Shown: positions 44,242-54,274 of the stretch, piece after piece
Layout of the letters: each line of letters opens with the position of its first letter
Numbering within the stretch: position 1 is the first letter of the stretch
Assembly: GCA_019279435.1 (NCBI GenBank)
Contig: JAAALK010000285.1
Coordinates: 63,908,865 to 63,972,864 of the forward strand
Reading direction: 5' to 3'
Length of the DNA stretch: 64,000 bases
DNA from: Zizania palustris
Lineage: Eukaryota; Streptophyta; Magnoliopsida; Poales; Poaceae
Translations under genes and position numbers: made by a program
The notes under the pieces: generated by a model
The model's input: the letters and a program-made list of their open reading frames with translations, nothing else
Databases searched by the model: none
Told to the model about the DNA's origin: nothing

Positions 44242-45652
44242 TGTAGGACCAAGAGTAGCGACCAGAAGGGAGTGAATGGGTACCTCAATAAATTATTTCA
44301 AATAAATTGCCTTCTCCTAACACCCAACATACCTCAAGAGATAACCAAAAACTCAGACTAAAATCACAGATGAAAACCTAGTGCTATCACTCTCTTGTTA
44401 GATATGATATGAAGTGACAGTCACTGCAATGGTTAAAGGCAGATTAAACAATCATTTAACTCACAGGTATTTCAACCAGCACAAGTATAATCATCAACAT
44501 TACCCAAGCATTTAATCATATAAAATAAATGTAGATAATAAATTGTGATTCGCATAAAAATCAAAATGCACTAATTATTCAGAGATATATCAAAAAACAT
44601 TAATAGTACAATCTAAAAATAAAATACTTGTAGTAATTTAACCAATTAGAGAATATTTAGAGAAAAAATATTGTAGAGCACAATAAACGAGAAATGAAAT
44701 TATTGATTCTTCTTCACTGTGTGCGTCCTCTAGATGCGGCTGACTATGCCGAGCGCTGCTCCTCGCTTTTGCCGTGCATACTCCACCGCCATGCGTTCAG
44801 CAGCCCAACTTCGCCACGTGCTCTCCCAACCTCTAGCGCCTTACACTGACTCCCCCATGCCGAAAGCTAGCACCTCGTGGCCTCTTATCGGTTGTAGCAA
44901 GGCCGTAGACAGTGAGCGATGCGCTGCCGGTTTTTCCAAGAAGGAAAAAACCAGAGGGAAACAGGTACTACTGTGTTGTGAATCTCCACAGGGAAAAATG
45001 AGCAGCAAAACACAAAATGTATGTGCAAGAAGCTTCTTCTATGCAGAGGTAATGTCGGTGCAGAGTTCCTAGCGGCGGCGGTGGAATATTTCAGTGTAGG
45101 AGATGATGGAAAAGCAGATAAAAAATGAACTCAGATTTTTTCATTTGAATGAGTTGGAAATCCCAGAGGGATACATGGCCTTTATCTAGGCAGTTCAAAA
45201 ATAGAAAAAGACACAATTATCCCTAAGGTAAATAACACACAGACGCTAAAATAAAAACACAGGCCAAACAAGCAAAATAGTAAAATCCTATCTATGTATT
45301 TGGACATCGGTTTTGTGCCGAAACCGACAAAGTGCTCGTCGCCATGGACCCGGGTACCTAGATTGGGCCGACCCGACTCTAGGGCCCCCTTGGCCCAATA
45401 GTTGCTCGCCGGCCATTTACCTGAGTCAAACCCGGTAAAACCACGATGAGTCTTCTACCGTTCCTAGCCCATGTACCTGGATTGGGTCGGCTCGACTCCA
45501 TGGCTCCCTCTGCTTGACAATTGCTCACCGCTCGTATACCTGAGTCATATGTGGTCAAGACACTGTAGGTCTTCTTTTCTCTTTGTCTTTCTTTGATAAT
45601 GACTCATCAATTCTAGATCCATGAGGCCCATGATCTTCAACATGCCTCCTCA
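44242..45652 (-). repeat. 5' LTR of Sirevirus C
   Basis: 1411 bases. Plus-strand ends are TGTAGGACC and GCCTCCTCA, and minus sense starts TGAGGAGGCATG, like the B LTR. Shared features with B are the tandem U3 duplication (45350-45550) and stem-loop (45307-45327). A short ORF at 44734-45072 is not a gene. CAGGG at 45653-45657 should be the right target duplication; its partner is lost with the 3' end. Confidence 0.82.
45307..45327 (-). promoter_or_regulatory. LTR stem-loop (C)
   Basis: TCGGTTT, a 7-base loop, AAACCGA: 7-bp perfect stem followed by CAAAG on the plus strand. Confidence 0.62.
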
Positions 45653-46095
45653 CAGGGTAGTAATAAGGGTTGTTTTTAGCTGCATTGTCAAACATGTCAT
45701 GGGATGTGAGTGGTCAAGATGGAATTTACCCCTCTAAATAATGAGAGAGACTTCTCTAGGCCCCTCAAGGTATTCGGATTGGAAAAGTGCATCCTCATGC
45801 CACTATGACTAAAGAGTTAGTCATGATTTGAATCCATTACTTGATCGAGTGAAAAGTCGAGCTATCCAACAAGGGTGGCACGAATCTCGCCTTGAGCTTG
45901 ACTGATGTCGTGTGATAAAGGGACTGGTGCATGCGTATATCAAGGTTCAGGTAAAATTGATGAGTCGAAAAAGGTGTCTGATGAACAATTGGTGCATGCC
46001 TATCGAGTCACACACTTAACGGTATGGATTAAGAAAATTGCAAATAATTGGTTCTTTTTTAAGTGGGAGATTAAAGGAACAGTGCCCCAAGAAAA

Positions 46096-46445
46096 TTCCG
46101 ATTGGATCAGAAGTTCCAACTTAGAATCAGAAGTTCCGATTATTTTTTGAACTGGAAATAGAGAGCTCAAATAAAAAATTCCGATATGGTATCAGAAGTT
46201 CCAATAATTTATTGTTTGTGAAATAGAGATCTCAAATTTGAAGTTCTGATATGGTATCGGAAGTTCCAATAATTTCTAATTTTGAGAAAGAGAGTCGAAA
46301 CCGAAAGTTCTGATGCGTATCGGGAAAAATTGCACTGATCGGAAGTTCTGATAGGGGTATCAGAAGTTCTGATGATTCCTGGAATTGTAGTATGAGAGCC
46401 CTGATCGAAAGTTTCGATCTGCGCATTGGAAGTTCCGACGTGGAA
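46096..46445 (+). repeat. Array of GAAGTTCCGAT-like motifs
   Basis: About a dozen variants of ATCAGAAGTTCCGAT, with endings CCAAT, CTGAT or TCGAT, are spaced irregularly over 350 bases. Several lie back to back (GATATGGTATCAGAAGTTCC). The word is close to palindromic. It lies 90 to 430 bases upstream of the TATA box. Confidence 0.72.
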
Positions 46446-46530
46446 ATAACGGATTGGATTTGTTAGGTATTAAATTGTTTGAGGCCAATCTATTGGGTCT
46501 CGAATTGTTAGAGACTAGGGCTCTCACCTC

Positions 46531-46540
46531 TATATAAAAA
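46531..46540 (+). promoter_or_regulatory. TATA box of gypsy element 1 LTR-like region
   Basis: TATATAAAAA preceded by CTCACCTC and followed by GAGAAGGAGG. Positioned after the motif array. Confidence 0.55.
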
Positions 46541-47032
46541 GAGAAGGAGGTCTTGGAGATCATGTTATCATAGTTTAGATCAAATATAAACCCTATCCAC
46601 CAAGAACTCCTCTCCTCTCTTTCTTGATCTTAAGAGTTGAGATTCATGATTCTCCCATTTCTCATGAGTGGTGCTAGCACGCCGATGTGGGAATGATCTC
46701 ATCCTTGTACGTGTGGATACCATTGAGGAATTGCTCCAATAGCGGCACTCATGGCCTTCTTCACGTGAAGACCGTCATCGTTTTCATCGATTGGATCACC
46801 AGGGAATGGCCGGAGTGAGGCGAGGATAGGCAAGGACGCGCTTCCCCGACATCTTCTTCTGCTGCACCTAGCGCGTCCTATACTAGAAGGTATCGATTCA
46901 TATCCCTCATGCACATGTTTTTTGGGCTTGGGCGAAATTTTTTTAAATTGTTGGCTAGCGTAGATTCCCCATTCCCCAATAGAGTCAAGAGTAAAAAAAT
47001 TCACCAAGACATTTAGTAAACCCAAAGTTGAG

Positions 47033-48330
47033 TTGCACATCGTAAAACATTCCAATGAGGAGTCATCAGAAAGCGACGATGACTCAGCTCACATGTATAC
47101 AACCGAGTGGACTTGGTCCAACAAGTCCAAACCATTCACTTGCTCGGAATTGTGGCCATCTCCCAGTAAGAGTCGGCCTAGTGAGGTTATTTACACTTAT
47201 GACATGACTAAATGTGATAAAATATTTGATTTCTTGTTAAATCATAAGTTCCTCAGGTTGTCGAAGGGTCACGTCATTCCTAATATTGATGATTTGAAGA
47301 AACATGCTTATTGTAAGTGGCCGTAGATGAAGGACGATTGAAGTTGGACACAATTGACCTTGACGGAAAGAAAGTGCTGATTCAGCCCGAACAGGACAAT
47401 TCATCCAAGGGAAAAGCGGTCATAGTACGAGAATATTGCCCACAAATGATCATACCAAAGAATCTTGATGTAGGAGTGTGGAATGTGAACACCAATGTTG
47501 CATCTTCGGCTAAGTATCACAACAAGACAAAGGTGACATACGAACACTTTTCCAAGGCCTCGTACAGGACCAAACCATCCGCAGCGAGATAAGTTCGGTC
47601 ACCACTACTCGAGGCCACTAGAGGCGCCCATGTCTCTACCCCCATATCAGCTTCTGGTGGTGCAATGGAACCCATGCTACTTCCCTCCTGTAGGGTATCC
47701 ATTTCATTACTTCTTCACGCATGCCCCAATCGGACCACCCGAGATTCATAACACGTATGGACCAATGAGCATAATGGGAGGCAGCGTCTTCAGCCGCCTG
47801 TCCTTCGCACCATCAGGCGCAGGACTGCCACCTCAGCAAGAGGATAAAGAAGGTGAACGCGAGGGCACGGGGGCACTAGAGATGACATCCGAGGCCATCT
47901 TCATCAAGGTGGGTTCCCGGGATAGCCCAATCCTCGAGGGGACCCTTCTGGAGCAAGTTGGAGGCGATACTGTGAAGGCGGCCAAATGTAGCACTAATGG
48001 TCTGACCGCCGTATCAAGGCTAGTCCGATTGGCCATGTTACACCGGTTTGACCAGCTTACTATGGCTGATCCGACCGCTAGACTTCTAGCATTCGGCAAT
48101 GGCTGGTCAGACTGGCCCGCTATGTCTTGTCCGATTGGCCCAACATGGTCGGTCCAAATGACTGTGTATATGAAGACACCAAAGGCAAACACAAAATAGG
48201 CGAGGCCGATTCGGGAAACTCCCATTCGGCCAAAAATTCTAGGAGCAAGTTTGTGGCCCTTGGTACAAATCCACAACTTTCATGGGCGCCTCCACGCATG
48301 ACTAAGTCCCAGAAGAGGCATCTATAGCAT
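47033..48330 (+). pseudogene. Gypsy element 1 gag remnant and linker
   Basis: 47033-47326 gives the C-terminal gag region (YTYDMTKCDKIFDFLLNHKF, GHVIPNIDDLKKHAYCKW). The expected zinc-binding stretch is interrupted, and a deletion joins it to DEGRLKLDTIDLDGK in another frame (47317-47592). 47630-48199 is open and low-complexity, corresponding to the gag-protease linker. It includes a cluster of CCGATTGGCC/GACTGGCCC-like words (47995-48170). 48200-48330 continues the linker to the solo LTR H. The capsid half is missing. Confidence 0.65.
47995..48170 (+). repeat. GGTCNGACCGGCC-like word cluster inside gypsy 1 coding linker
   Basis: Variants such as GGTCTGACCGCC, GTCCGATTGGCC, GGTCAGACTGGCCC and GTCCGATTGGCCC recur about every 30-40 bases. 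They resemble the words in the LTR of gypsy element 2 (51926-52020). The preceding TAGCACTAATGGTC is also found at the start of that LTR. Confidence 0.6.
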
Positions 48331-48359
48331 CTTCGAATGAAAGAGATCAAAGAGAAGAA

Positions 48360-50366
48360 TGTTGGACCGGAAATGGAGACTAGAGGGGGGGGGTGAATGG
48401 GAGCTTTTAAAATTTCAGGCTAAAAATACCCTTCTATTTTAATCCTGTATTCTGCGGAACAGGCTTCAAACACACCCTTCGAAGTTCTGGTTCGGAGGTA
48501 TTTCACAGCTCCGAAACTAGGCTTCGTAAGGAGCAAAAGTTCAAAGTCAAGTAGACTTTGCTCCACCCACAAAACCAAACACTCAATTCTGCTAAGTCAG
48601 TGCAGGCTCCGCACACAGGGTGCCTTAAGAAGACATCACACTTCACCCTTCACAGGAGGTGGTTTCCCTCTATAGGCTTCGACCAGAAACTCCGCACTAG
48701 CAACTGATACTAGGCGTCGTGTTTTGAAGGTCTAAACGCACACTAAACACACTGCGCTGAGGACTTTGATATGGAAGAAATCAAGCTTCGAGTTAAGCCT
48801 TGAACAATGTTTCACTAGTAATTAGAGAGGACTAGCCTCTAGTTTACACAAAGCAAACACACACTGAGAATATACTCCACAAGCATAGATCACTCACACA
48901 CTTCTCCAAAAACACCCCATTGAACAAACTCATACCTTGAAGAAGTAGAGCAAAAAAATATCAAAACTTGCATTGCAAAACAAGCATACAAGTTCAAGAA
49001 ATAAATGAAAATAGAATCAAAGTTTCATTGCTTGAACAGGGAACACAAAATGAACTCACAGGTCTGAATACAAGAAAATGGCGGCTAGCACAGGAGTTCT
49101 AAAATGGCTGCTCAAAGTGTTACTGTTGCCTAGCTAGCCTTACTATTTATAGGCACTATTTAGTCCTATGAATAGACTACTTTACCCCTAGGGTTTACAC
49201 TGATTTTATCTCATCAGAACAGGGGGGTACAGATGGTAGTCTACTTTATTTGGAGGCTTCTTTTGTCAGCTTCACATAGGAGACAACATCAGCTTTTGTA
49301 GAGCAGACACGATCAACCTTTGTAGTTTTTGATTCTTCTGAAGCCCCCCTTCACACGCGAGGGGTGCGGTAGCTTCAGCGAGAAGCCTTGAGCCTGACGG
49401 CCTTTACTTCACCAAAGTCAGCCTTCGATATAGTGACGGTTTTGAGCCGAAGCCATCAAAGCCCTTGAGTCTTCGCGCCATCACCTCCGGAGTGGATCAC
49501 CATGGCTTCGCAGCTACTCCCAGCTCGAACTCCATCAGTCCGTATACCGAAGCCATGCATGGCCGAGGTACCTCAGGTCAGCCATACTCCGAAGTCCCAC
49601 TTTCAGAGTACCACCCTTCGAATTCCCTCCTTCGTCTAAGGCCTCCGCATGAATCATTCAATGAGCACTTCATCGCAGTGTTTCTCCCCGAGCACACTCC
49701 TCGACGAACCTCACCCGGACCATGCCTTCGATGCACCTCGACTTCTGAAACCTCCATCGTGTGAAACTTCGAGTGCCTCCATCTGGAGCACACTTCGAAC
49801 GCTTTGCCTCATCGTTGAGGACTTTGACCACCATACTCCGGAGTCACTCCTTTCAGAGTTCCCTTCGAAGTGCCTCGCCTCTGAGGACTTCGTCTCGGGG
49901 TACCTTCAGCCGGAGCCACGCTCCGCACTCTTTGCCTTCGCCTGGTGCACCTTGACCTGAGGACTGACCTCGACCCAACACAGCCTTCGTGACCGAGCTC
50001 CCCGCTTGCCTGGCATCAAACCTCCCGCTGGACCCAGGTTCACTTGCTGTGAACCGTCTGTCGCCTCTAAAGACACCTACGCACCACAGACAGACAAGTG
50101 TATCTAGTACCCCAAAGACTTCTCCGGGTAAACAACCTCTGACACACACTCTGGTGTATCGCCCAAAGTATCGAACACTTCGGTACGACCAAGTCATCAT
50201 GTACTATCGGACCCCTCTGGCAGTCACACTCTGCTGCAACAGCTGCAGCAATCGAACCCTTCGGTGAAACAACCTCCAAATCCCTTCGGAGGGACCCCTT
50301 CGAATCTAGAAGGTCAATCCTGTCAATCACTCATCACATACTCCGAAACCAACCCTTGGTTTCTCA
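48360..50366 (-). repeat. Solo Sirevirus LTR H
   Basis: 2007 bases, TGTTGGACCGG to GGTTTCTCA on the plus strand, same family as the A and G LTRs. AAGAA flanks both ends (48355-48359 and 50367-50371), and no internal sequence is attached, so this is a solo LTR from recombination. TATA box on the minus strand at 49143-49152. Its stem-loop has a mismatch. Confidence 0.9.
49434..49458 (-). promoter_or_regulatory. LTR stem-loop (H), one arm mutated
   Basis: TGACGG...CCATCA. The right arm has A where A and G LTRs have G, breaking one pair. The change fits decay of a methylated CpG in an inactive solo LTR. Confidence 0.5.
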
Positions 50367-50371
50367 AAGAA

Positions 50372-51862
50372 GGCCTAATATGAGCGGGATATGATCTTCG
50401 AGAAGATTCGCCCGTGACCAGTACCCAAGCAGGTATGGATGCCTAATTTGGTTGTGTTGGACAACTTGGCTTCTACTCCAAGTGATGACGAGGATGACAT
50501 GTTGGACGATGACTACACACCTCTCTCAGAGGGACCCCTTCCCCAAGCAATGGATATGAATGTAGTGATGCTTCCCACTGAGTTTGGGCAGCAGAAGATG
50601 AGGCCAAGGTCACTCAACTAAACCTCGACTCGTGTGAAGCCGTGTTTGATAAGATCGAGGAGTCAGCTCGTCATTTGAAGCCACTCTACATTTGAGGACA
50701 TATTGACAGTAAGTCGATCTTGAGGATGCTGGTAGATGGAGGTGCCACTATCAACTTGATGCCGTACTCACTTCTAAAGAAGCTCAGAAAGAATTAAGAA
50801 TACCTAAAGAAGACCAACCTGACGCTGAACAACTTCAACGGTGAGAGCTCTATGGCTAAGGGTGTTCTGTCACTAGAGCTAATAGTGGGCCACAAGACAT
50901 TGCCTACAACATTCTTTGTGGTAGATGTGCAAGGTAACTACAACGTATTACTTGGGCACGACTGGATTGATGTTAATTTTTGAATTCCTTCAACCTTGAA
51001 CCAGTGTCTGATTCAGTGGGATAGCGATGAAGTGTAGGTTATACGAGCTGACATTTCATCCCAAGTTTCCTTGGCCGATGTGTCCATAGACACCAACCAT
51101 GATAAAGTAGAGTGTTTGTCAGGTAGGTACCTCTTATACTTTGATTTTGTTAGTGTCTCTGAGGGTATGTTTGTTCTTGTTTGTGTGAAGCCGACTAGTG
51201 CAGCTCGGCTGTCCCTAAACTAGTTGTCATCTCAGGTAAAAGTAATCTTGATTGGATAAAATCTCGTGTAGAGCAATATTGGTCTTCTAGAGATGGTATC
51301 GCTGAAGCCATTGAATATTTTAGTGAAGTAGGGAAATTAGGCCAAGGTTTTGCGTCATCTGATCCATTGGAAACAAGTAGACATAGGAGATGGTAGTGTT
51401 CCATGGACAACTTTTGTAAATCAGAAAATTCAAGCTAGCGATAAGGCTGAAGTAATAAAGTTGCTTTGGCCGTCTATAGATTACTTCGCATGGGAGTATA
51501 GTGAGATGCTCGGACTTAGCCACAAGCTCATTGAGCATCGGCTGCCTATCAATCATGGGTTTAGGCCGTATAAACAACCCCCTCGTCGCTTTAGTTCGGG
51601 CATGTATGACCAAGTTAGAGAGGAGATAGACCGACCATTGAAGGTAGGGTTTATTAGGCCATATAGGTATGCTGAATGGGTTGCTAACATTGTGCCTGTT
51701 GAAAAGAAAGGGAGTGGTAAGATTCGTGTGTGTATTGATTTTAGGGACTTGATAAACGCCACTCCGAAGGACGAATATCCCATGAAGATAGCCGACATGT
51801 TGATCAACGAAGCTTCAGGACACAAGGTAGTAAGTTTTCCTCATGGTAATATTGGTTATTAT
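50372..51862 (+). pseudogene. Gypsy element 1 protease and RT start
   Basis: Continues the linker after H (50439-50621, acidic). Protease reads ILRMLVDGGATINLMPYSLL near 50720-50780, with D-G-G as active site, then VVDVQGNYNVLLGHDWID near 50920-50970. Several in-frame stops are present. The RT region at 51350-51862 has LIEHRLPINHGFRPYKQPPR, VEKKGSGKIRVCIDFRDL and PKDEYPMKIADMLI, ending where gypsy 2 is inserted, before YxDD. The polyprotein is dead. Confidence 0.8.
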
Positions 51863-52800
51863 TGATAGCAAAATTTAGCACTAATGGTCAAAATTGGTAT
51901 TTTTGGGTGAAGATTTGTTTTTTCTAGCAAAGGCCGGTCCAACCGGCCATAGTAGACTGATTAGACCGGCCATGGTACCCCGGTCGGACCGGCCATATGG
52001 GCCTGGTCCAACCGGCCTAATCCGAGTGCAAGCCAATTTAGGTAAATCTTAGAATATTTTATCTTTAATTGATTTTTAATGACTTGGACTGATACCTTAA
52101 TCAATCTAAAGTAGAAATTAAGCACAGGGACGACAAGACCTCCCGTAGAATTATTCTTTTTTCAATCTACTACCCTTTTGCTCTAGGTTTAGCTATAGCT
52201 CGTCTATCTTTGGTGGTTTGCGTTGTAAACCTCCCGTCCATCGTGTCGTAATCATGGTAATCCTTGTCAATTCACTTGTGAATCATTCGTATCCCCGCGA
52301 AATGGGTTTTATTGGTTTCCCCTGGTAATTCAGTCTTCTGGTCGAATTGCTACTGATCTTTTGTTTTTTGCAAGATCCAAGACATCAAGCTTCATCACTA
52401 AGAAACCCCTGCAGTGAGCCATCATCAACAAGGCGATTTTTGGCCAGTCGGGCATTTTCTTCGCTAGCCGCTGGTCTGACTGCTAGTGACTCGTCGGTCT
52501 AACCGGGACATGACAACACATGTCGATCTGACCACTGGCTCATAGTTAGTCTGACTAGCTTGCCTTGGTCAGTCGAACTGCCCGCCCTTCACTTTTATCT
52601 GATTGGATCACCCCTTGTGGTGCGGTTTAATTTCCTGGAAACTCCACCCTAAATCCCCTTGTCACGGGCAAGCGTCGCCGGAACGTAGCGTTGGCACCGT
52701 GTGATGTTTGGAGAGTTACTCCGGGCATCTACGCACTTTTGGATCACCCGATCGATGTTAGTGTTGATTGGCGCTTGGCTGGTCAATTTTGGTGTCAACA
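51863..52800 (+). repeat. 5' LTR of gypsy element 2
   Basis: RT sequence of gypsy 1 stops at 51862, and TGATAGCAAAATTTAGC begins. The right end GGTGTCAACA at 52800 is followed by a primer-binding-like sequence. About 940 bases. Contains two clusters of GGTCCAACCGGCC-like words (51926-52020 and 52447-52600). The left boundary is inferred from the break in RT homology, since no second LTR is available. Confidence 0.65.
51926..52020 (+). repeat. GGTCCAACCGGCC word cluster in gypsy 2 LTR
   Basis: Four to five variants (GGTCCAACCGGCC, TTAGACCGGCC, GGTCGGACCGGCC, GGTCCAACCGGCC) within 95 bases, each near-palindromic around CCGG. A looser second cluster lies at 52447-52600. Confidence 0.68.
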
Positions 52801-52807
52801 CAATTTT

Positions 52808-52825
52808 TGGTGACTCCGCTGGGGA
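52808..52825 (+). other. Primer-binding site of gypsy element 2
   Basis: TGGTGACTCCGCTGGGGA, a few bases after the LTR end, a form seen in plant gypsy elements. I did not match it to a specific tRNA. Confidence 0.65.
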
Positions 52826-52895
52826 CGCACACTCCAAGTTCAACCACATCGGTGACTGGTACAGCTACATCGACTACACCATCTACGCCGGCAAA

Positions 52896-53533
52896 CATGG
52901 TGGGGAACGTGGAAATCGACGATGACAACATCATTCTCCCTACTCCAGACGACATCTCCAAGGAGGAAAGGGCTGAGATCGAGGCCAAGACGAGAGAGCT
53001 ACATGCCATCATGCTCGGGCGCTACACCAAGACCTACGTGGGCTTCGTCAAGCGCAACACCGATCTCCCCAACATCTCCATGGGCAAGGTAACGTATGAT
53101 CCTCCGATTTCTGCCCTGGACATCGAACAAAAAATAGTGACAACTGTAGATCAAGTGGTCAGCGCCACATTTTGAAATCGATTAGGGCCCGAGGTCAACT
53201 CTAGGATGGAGGCTATGTTTAGGAGATTAGGCTTTTCTGAGGTCGCTTCTCCAACCCCAATTGCTAGCGTCCCCCTTTTCATCATATATACAGTAGGACT
53301 AGTGGGAGTAAGGGAACAAATATTGCATCTATGACCTCGGCATCGATAGCCGAGACCTAATATACCCCCGTCCATCAGACCAGCCTTCAGGCCAGTCATA
53401 CTGGCACATGCAAGCCCACAACACATAGTACACACCCTAGCTATCTCACATTGCCAACAACGGTCGGTCCGACTGACTACCAGACTGGTCCAACCAGCTA
53501 CTATGCCCTCGGTTCGACCGACCGGATGGCCGG
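52896..53533 (+). pseudogene. Gypsy element 2 gag N-terminal remnant
   Basis: From ATG at 52896: acidic start (VEIDDDNIILPTPDD), KEERAEIEAKTRELHAIMLGRY, then FVKRNTDLPNISMGKVTYD, ending at a TGA at 53173-53175. The frame is also open upstream through the primer site to 52768. Beyond 53176, gag-like sequence continues in other frames (GPEVNSRMEAMFRRLGFSEV). It then enters another cluster of GGTCCGACTGACC-like words at 53461-53532, where Sirevirus F is inserted. I recognise it by position after LTR and primer site more than by a known domain. Confidence 0.55.
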
Positions 53534-53935
53534 TGAGAAACCAAATGGAGTTTCTCTATAGTTATATTTTAGTGATGAGTGATTGACAAGTTTGCCTAAT
53601 TCAGGGTTTGGGTGTGTGCTTTCTTGTTTGGGTTCACTGAAGGGATCAATGTGTGTTTTGCGTGGAGAATCGTGTTTTTCTTATCTCATTGTGTGCAGGG
53701 TTGAGATAAAAGTCAACTGTCAAAGGAGTGTTATTGGGGTCAAGTGGGGAGCTTGATGCCAGATGATCAAAGAGGCCAGGTGACGTTGAGGAAGATCTTA
53801 GGCATACACGTGGAGATGGAGAAAGACATGGACGGATGGATGAGCGAGATAGCTTGTTGACCAAGTAAGCAAAAGGGAGGCTAGTGCAAGTGACAAGGCA
53901 GCTCGAGGGATCAAGAGCGGGAAAGACTTGCTAGC

Positions 53936-53952
53936 GGTTTTGTCTCAAAACC
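53936..53952 (+). promoter_or_regulatory. LTR stem-loop (F)
   Basis: GGTTTT, loop GTCTC, AAAACC: 6-bp perfect stem, 181 bases before the TATA box. Confidence 0.58.
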
Positions 53953-53986
53953 ATAAGATCGAGATCGAAGCATCCTAAAGTGAATC

Positions 53987-53999
53987 CGTAGTCGCTACG
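53987..53999 (+). promoter_or_regulatory. Palindrome shared by F and B LTRs
   Basis: CGTAGTCGCTACG, identical to 34006-34018 and also followed by AAA. Confidence 0.55.
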
Positions 54000-54132
54000 A
54001 AAGTTCTATTTTAAGACAAACTAACTTTAGATAGGATTTTACTATTTTTCTCGTTGGGCCTGCGTCTATATTTTAGCATCTGTAGATAATATACTTTAGG
54101 GGTATTTTGGGCTTTTCTAGTTTTTGAACTGC

Positions 54133-54140
54133 CTATAAAA
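54133..54140 (+). promoter_or_regulatory. TATA box of Sirevirus F LTR
   Basis: CTATAAAA at the expected distance after the stem-loop. Confidence 0.6.
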
Positions 54141-54274
54141 GGTCATGTAGTCCTAGGGTTTCTACCAACTCTCTTCCAATAAAAAATCCTGAGTTCATTT
54201 TTTTCTTTTCTTTATCTTTACTGTTCAAGCCAACGAGTTCTCCCTGTAGCTCCGCCGCCAACGGTGATTTCCTG

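Larger units (their letters stand above)
5609..45652 (-). mobile_element. Sirevirus C (Ty1/copia), heavily nested and 3'-truncated
   Basis: Reconstructed from four pieces in minus order: 5' LTR 44242-45652, primer site and gag start 43904-44241, gag/protease 19710-22445, and integrase to RT linker 5609-6892. Insertions A and D1 separate them, and each is flanked by a perfect 5-base duplication. The pol linker at 5609-5746 (TEDEGRSLITTSTSIEP) matches element B best. The LTR end TGAGGAGGCATG also matches B, so B and C are one family. RT, RNase H and the 3' LTR are gone. Many stops and frameshifts mark it as the oldest element in this part of the nest. Confidence 0.82.
45658..47032 (+). other. 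LTR-like and leader region of gypsy element 1
   Basis: No gene. Contains the GAAGTTCCGAT-type motif array (46096-46445), a TATA box (46531-46540) and a short-leader-like stretch up to gag. The order array, TATA, leader is what a gypsy U3-R-U5 would show. I cannot fix the LTR ends or see a primer site. Confidence 0.5.
45658..51862 (+). mobile_element. Ty3/gypsy element 1, decayed
   Basis: Plus-strand remnant: an LTR-like 5' part (45658 to about 46900), gag remnant, gag-pol linker, protease and RT start, interrupted by solo LTR H and cut at 51862 by gypsy element 2. The gag (YTYDMTKCDKIFDFLL, KGHVIP) and protease (LVDGGATINLMP, LGHDWI) are of a plant gypsy type distinct from Tat. The LTR limits are not certain because no second LTR is present. 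Confidence 0.72.

Noticed and set aside
45905..46150. 81-codon ORF as a small gene
   Set aside because: No homology I recognise. It ends in the GAAGTTCCGAT motif array and sits in the LTR-like part of gypsy element 1.
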